Shown here in pieces: positions 22,588-23,955 of a DNA stretch of 23,955 nt (positions are counted from its first letter, which is position 1; each line of letters opens with the position of its first letter). Source of the stretch: Candidatus Methanofilum arcanum (GTDB lineage: Archaea; Halobacteriota; Methanomicrobia; Methanomicrobiales; Methanospirillaceae); contig JAITWW010000133.1 in NCBI GenBank assembly GCA_031285085.1, forward strand, positions 1 to 23,955. The letters run 5' to 3'. The notes beneath the pieces are model-generated. The model ran no database searches. It saw nothing but the letters and a program-made list of their open reading frames with translations, and had not been told where the DNA came from. The position numbers and the translations under genes were made by a program.

Positions 22588-23357
22588 AGCGTGTGATACA
22601 AGAACCAGTGAAGAGATGTAGCTCACTTGATTCAGTTCGAGCACTTTTACAATTTACAACCATATTACCTCTTGGTGAGCTTGCGCCTTTTGAAGCGTTT
22701 TCAAGACGAACCTGGATATATCCTCTTGCGGGTTATGTAACAGGAGGGATTGCCGCGGTCCTTGTACTATGTCTTGGTTTCCTTGGTATTTCCCATATGA
22801 TCATGGCAGTTCTTGTGCTTGGTTCTGTAGTGTTTCTCTCTGGAGCAAATCATCTTGATGGCCTCCTTGATCTTGGCGATGGTCTTATGGCTCATGGAAG
22901 CCGTGAAAAGCGAATTACAGCACTGACTGATCGTCAGCTTGGAACAGGTGCAGTAGCTCTTGGTTTTTTTATTCTTCTTTTGAGTATTGCATTTTTAACA
23001 GAACTTCCTCCTCTTACGATGGCATGTGCCATCCTCTGTGCTGAGGTATGTGGGAAAGGCACCATGGCGTTTTTAACTGCTCTTGGAAAGCCATTTCACT
23101 CAGGAATTCACGCCCTCCTCCATGAGAAAGCGCGTGCAATCATGCTCCCCTGTACGGTACTTTTATGTTTTCCTCTCTGTGCCCTACCAGTTCCAATTGA
23201 GCTTCTTGTAGTGAATATTGTGATGATGGTTTTTATCTCATATAGCATGCGATCTCTTGCGTATAGGTTGTTTGGTGGCGTAAATGGGGATATTGTCGGT
23301 GCCACACATGAGATAATGCGTGCTGTTGTACTTGGCATCTTTGCAATTGGAATGTAA
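22566..23357 (+). CDS. cobS: cobalamin (adenosylcobinamide-GDP ribazoletransferase) synthase
   Basis: Joins adenosylcobinamide-GDP and alpha-ribazole (phosphate) at the membrane, the final assembly step. The family motif GANHLDGLLDLGDGLMAHG (about 92-110) is intact, as are ALLQFTTILP at the start, DRQLGTGAVALGF and FGGVNGDIVGATHEI near the end. Six or so hydrophobic segments are visible; a length of 240-263 fits the family. The start is uncertain: ATG 22566 overlaps cobZ by 22 bp, while GTG codons at 22581, 22584 and 22593 are possible, the last with GGTGA 5 bases before it. In any case it is translationally coupled to cobZ. Confidence 0.95.
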   Translation: MYGFCVVKRVIQEPVKRCSSLDSVRALLQFTTILPLGELAPFEAFSRRTWIYPLAGYVTGGIAAVLVLCLGFLGISHMIMAVLVLGSVVFLSGANHLDGLLDLGDGLMAHGSREKRITALTDRQLGTGAVALGFFILLLSIAFLTELPPLTMACAILCAEVCGKGTMAFLTALGKPFHSGIHALLHEKARAIMLPCTVLLCFPLCALPVPIELLVVNIVMMVFISYSMRSLAYRLFGGVNGDIVGATHEIMRAVVLGIFAIGM

Positions 23358-23413
23358 GAACAAGAAAAAAACAGCCTCCAAACCTCAAATAAGGTTATCA
23401 TTTATCCTTTGAC

Positions 23414-23902
23414 ATGGTATTACTTGATATGAAAAAAGCTAGTTTTTTGCTGGTTGTTGATGATATTAACGCGTCCCGAGCATTTTATGAGCGTGTTCTC
23501 TTCCAAGAGGTTATATTTGATTTCGGAGCAAATATTGTTTTATCTGGGGGATTTGCATTACAGGCAAAGGATGTGTGGTGTGAGTTCATCAGTGCCTCTG
23601 AAGATGAAATCCTCAAAAATACGAAAAATATGGAAGTTTATTTTGAAGAAGATGACTTTGAAGCATTTTTCACCCATCTTAAAACATGTGATGATATCAT
23701 CTATGTGCATGATGCACGCGAGTATCCATGGGGGCAGCGTGTTGTAAGACTATATGATCCAGATCAACACATTATCGAGGTTGGCGAAAGTATGGAGAGT
23801 GTTGCAAGGAAACTCTCTAAACAAGGATTATCACTTGAAGAGGTTGCAGAGCTTACACAACATCCTATTGAGTTTGTAAAAGCCAGTTTAAGAATGGAAT
23901 AA
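23414..23902 (+). CDS. VOC (glyoxalase/bleomycin resistance-like) protein
   Basis: 162 residues. One VOC module of paired beta-alpha-beta-beta-beta units spans about 8-125: FLLVVDDINASRAFYERVLFQ at the start and WGQRVVRLYDPDQHIIEVGE at the end, with a Glu in the family's metal-binding position. A 35-residue helical tail (SMESVARKLSKQGLSLEEVAEL and on) resembles a small helix-turn-helix and is common in this VOC subgroup. The substrate is unknown. The start is ATG 23414 or ATG 23429; neither has a clear ribosome binding site. It sits 56 bases after cobS on the same strand with a short inverted repeat between (AACCT/AGGTT), so it may have its own promoter. Confidence 0.85.
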   Translation: MVLLDMKKASFLLVVDDINASRAFYERVLFQEVIFDFGANIVLSGGFALQAKDVWCEFISASEDEILKNTKNMEVYFEEDDFEAFFTHLKTCDDIIYVHDAREYPWGQRVVRLYDPDQHIIEVGESMESVARKLSKQGLSLEEVAELTQHPIEFVKASLRME

Positions 23903-23955
23903 ACCGATAAAATGGATAATAGAATCTACATAACTTATAGATACTCCAGATCTCT

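Noticed and set aside
1..23955. CRISPR array, insertion sequence or prophage
   Set aside because: No regularly spaced identical repeats with unique spacers, no transposase or integrase motifs, and no terminal inverted repeats were found; the only short-period arrays are the three padR operator units and in-gene protein repeats.

Overview
The window reads as methanogen DNA, most likely from an AT-rich member of the Methanomicrobiales or a close relative. The evidence is a set of archaeal markers: ribosomal proteins L37e and S8e, an Sm-like (LSm) protein, diphthine synthase, pyruvoyl-dependent arginine decarboxylase, cupin-type glucose-6-phosphate isomerase, an archaeal-type CobT and the archaeal CobZ. 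Ribosome binding sites match the archaeal AGGAGGTGAT consensus, and several genes have a TATA-like box placed for leaderless transcription. The order-level assignment is inference from gene content, not from a marker phylogeny.

Layout. 1-1515: two Sel1-repeat proteins on the minus strand, the first cut by the window edge, with a possible small ORF between them. 1686-6563: a promoter, a possible 33-codon ORF, then two tandem paralogous membrane proteins of the DUF2298 (Chlor_Arch_YYY) family; only the first carries a tail of four 20-residue cysteine repeats. 6595-7545: a PadR regulator translationally coupled to a DUF2812 membrane protein, with three 21-bp-spaced palindromic repeats just upstream. 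7892-8698: cupin phosphoglucose isomerase with a palindrome in its promoter and a probable TTG start. 8723-9712: a possible 44-residue protein, tRNA-Leu(TAA) and a beta-carbonic anhydrase.

9790-11662 (minus strand): LSm, L37e and purF in operon order. 11962-12720: nadX, probably leaderless. 12910-14267: an unrecognised two-part protein and a secreted acidic cysteine-containing protein. 14540-17186: an AAA ATPase overlapping a PhnP-like metallo-beta-lactamase-fold hydrolase, followed by the arginine decarboxylase. 17264-19188 (minus strand): S8e, a DUF357 protein with an apparent internal duplication, and dph5. 19591-21053: a degenerate cis-prenyltransferase homologue converging on a family 2 glycosyltransferase. 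21076-23357: a cobamide group (cobT divergent from cobZ-cobS). 23414-23902: a VOC/glyoxalase-like protein.

Most of the window is housekeeping. Two parts stand out. One is the PadR-DUF2812 pair with its operator array, which looks like a self-contained, possibly bacterial-derived membrane-stress switch. The other is scattered: genes suggesting polyprenol-linked surface glycosylation (two DUF2298 proteins, the prenyltransferase-like protein and the dolichyl-phosphate-sugar-synthase-like GT2). Several short reading frames between genes look coding and may be overlooked small proteins.
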